The notes under the pieces are model-generated. The model saw only the letters and a program-made list of their open reading frames with translations, was not told the DNA's origin and ran no database searches. Below are positions 5,101 through 5,527 of a stretch of DNA of 5,527 nucleotides, one piece after another. Every line of letters starts with the position of its first letter. The first letter of the stretch is position 1. Source of the DNA: Anaerolineae bacterium (GTDB lineage Bacteria; Chloroflexota; Anaerolineae; Anaerolineales; E44-bin32); the NCBI GenBank assembly GCA_030673735.1, contig DAOVIK010000138.1, forward strand, positions 1-5,527. Reading direction: 5' to 3'. A program made the translations under genes and the position numbers.

Positions 5101-5527
5101 ATGAAGGGATTGAATCGACGCCAGTTCATGCGCTGGCTGGGAATTCAGTTGGCAGCATTGGGGATGGCAGATTTTCTGGCGGCGTGTCAGGGGCGCACAA
5201 TAGAAATGCCGCCTACCGCTCTGACGCCAGGATCCGACTCCGGCCCGGGAAAGGCTACCAACGCGTCTGCCTTCGAAGCAACCACGATCGAGGTACCATC
5301 GACATCCACGCAGATTCCTGCGGACACACCGCTGCCGGGGCCCAGCTTGACGCCCACGCGCTCGGGACCGTCTTACATGGGCGTGGCGCGCCGAGGTGAA
5401 CCGGTGCCCTTGGTGCGCGCCGCCATGCAATCCATCGGCGGGATGGGAAGGTTCGTCAGCTCGGGCGATGATGTGATCATCAAGCCCAATATCTGCCTCA
5501 ATTACCGCAGCTATGAATATGCCGCGA
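5101..5527 (+). CDS. Tat-exported lipoprotein, DUF362 family (3' end outside window)
   Basis: The open frame starts at the ATG at 5101 and runs off the window with 142 codons visible. NRRQFMRW (5-12) is a twin-arginine motif with Arg6 and Arg7. FLAAC (25-29) is a lipobox with Cys29 as the predicted lipidation site, so the protein is probably exported folded and anchored in the membrane. Residues 30-90 form a Pro/Ser/Thr-rich tether. From about residue 92, MGVARRGEPVPLVRAAM and GGMGRFVSSGDDVIIKPNI (113-131, with KPN at 128-130) match the start of the DUF362 domain as I know it. Many DUF362 proteins carry Fe-S ligands further on, which cannot be checked here. GGGGGAGGAAG (5085-5095) is a strong ribosome binding site. 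Tat export would suit a protein carrying a cofactor inserted in the cytoplasm. The biochemical role is unknown. Confidence 0.85.
   Translation, partial: MKGLNRRQFMRWLGIQLAALGMADFLAACQGRTIEMPPTALTPGSDSGPGKATNASAFEATTIEVPSTSTQIPADTPLPGPSLTPTRSGPSYMGVARRGEPVPLVRAAMQSIGGMGRFVSSGDDVIIKPNICLNYRSYEYAA

Noticed and set aside
4912..5430. 172-codon - strand frame across the divergent region and the DUF362 gene
   Set aside because: It covers the radical SAM promoter and lies opposite a gene with clear Tat, lipobox and DUF362 motifs. Its own translation is His/Arg-rich and unrecognisable.

Overview
The window looks like chromosomal DNA from an uncultured or little-studied bacterium, most likely Chloroflexota (Anaerolineae-like). 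This is an inference. It rests on two exported lipoproteins whose lipidated cysteine is followed by a long Pro/Ser/Thr-rich tether, on a Tat-exported DUF362 protein, and on a PflA-like radical SAM enzyme. All are common in that phylum, but none is diagnostic.

Left part (1-2157, all genes on +): a possible tail of an upstream gene ends at 62. It is followed by a two-domain protein (degenerate response-regulator receiver plus DUF3052, 83-868), a good intrinsic terminator candidate (916-945), a gene-free stretch with a perfect TATAAT box, a small SpoIIAA/STAS-like protein (1237-1617), and a four-helix membrane protein of unknown function (1720-2157) preceded by a weak promoter with a palindrome at its expected start site.

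Middle part (2158-3773): a convergent intergenic region holds a 9-bp inverted repeat. It also holds a decayed 3' end of a radical SAM gene that is nearly identical, over about 55 bases, to the 3' end of the intact radical SAM gene 1.45 kb away. Between these two same-orientation copies lies a lipoprotein with an FGE-sulfatase (SUMF1-like) domain (2477-3427, - strand) and a gene-poor stretch. The layout is either a cassette flanked by a duplicated gene end or the remains of a gene duplication. It is the most unusual structure in the window.

Right part (3774-5527): the intact radical SAM gene (- strand) and a Tat lipoprotein of the DUF362 family (+ strand, cut by the window end) are divergently transcribed. 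The 226-bp region between them contains a convincing sigma70-type promoter for the radical SAM gene, a weaker extended -10 for the lipoprotein gene, and an inverted repeat. The divergent pair may be co-regulated. No complete novel defence, mobile or biosynthetic system can be demonstrated from this window alone.
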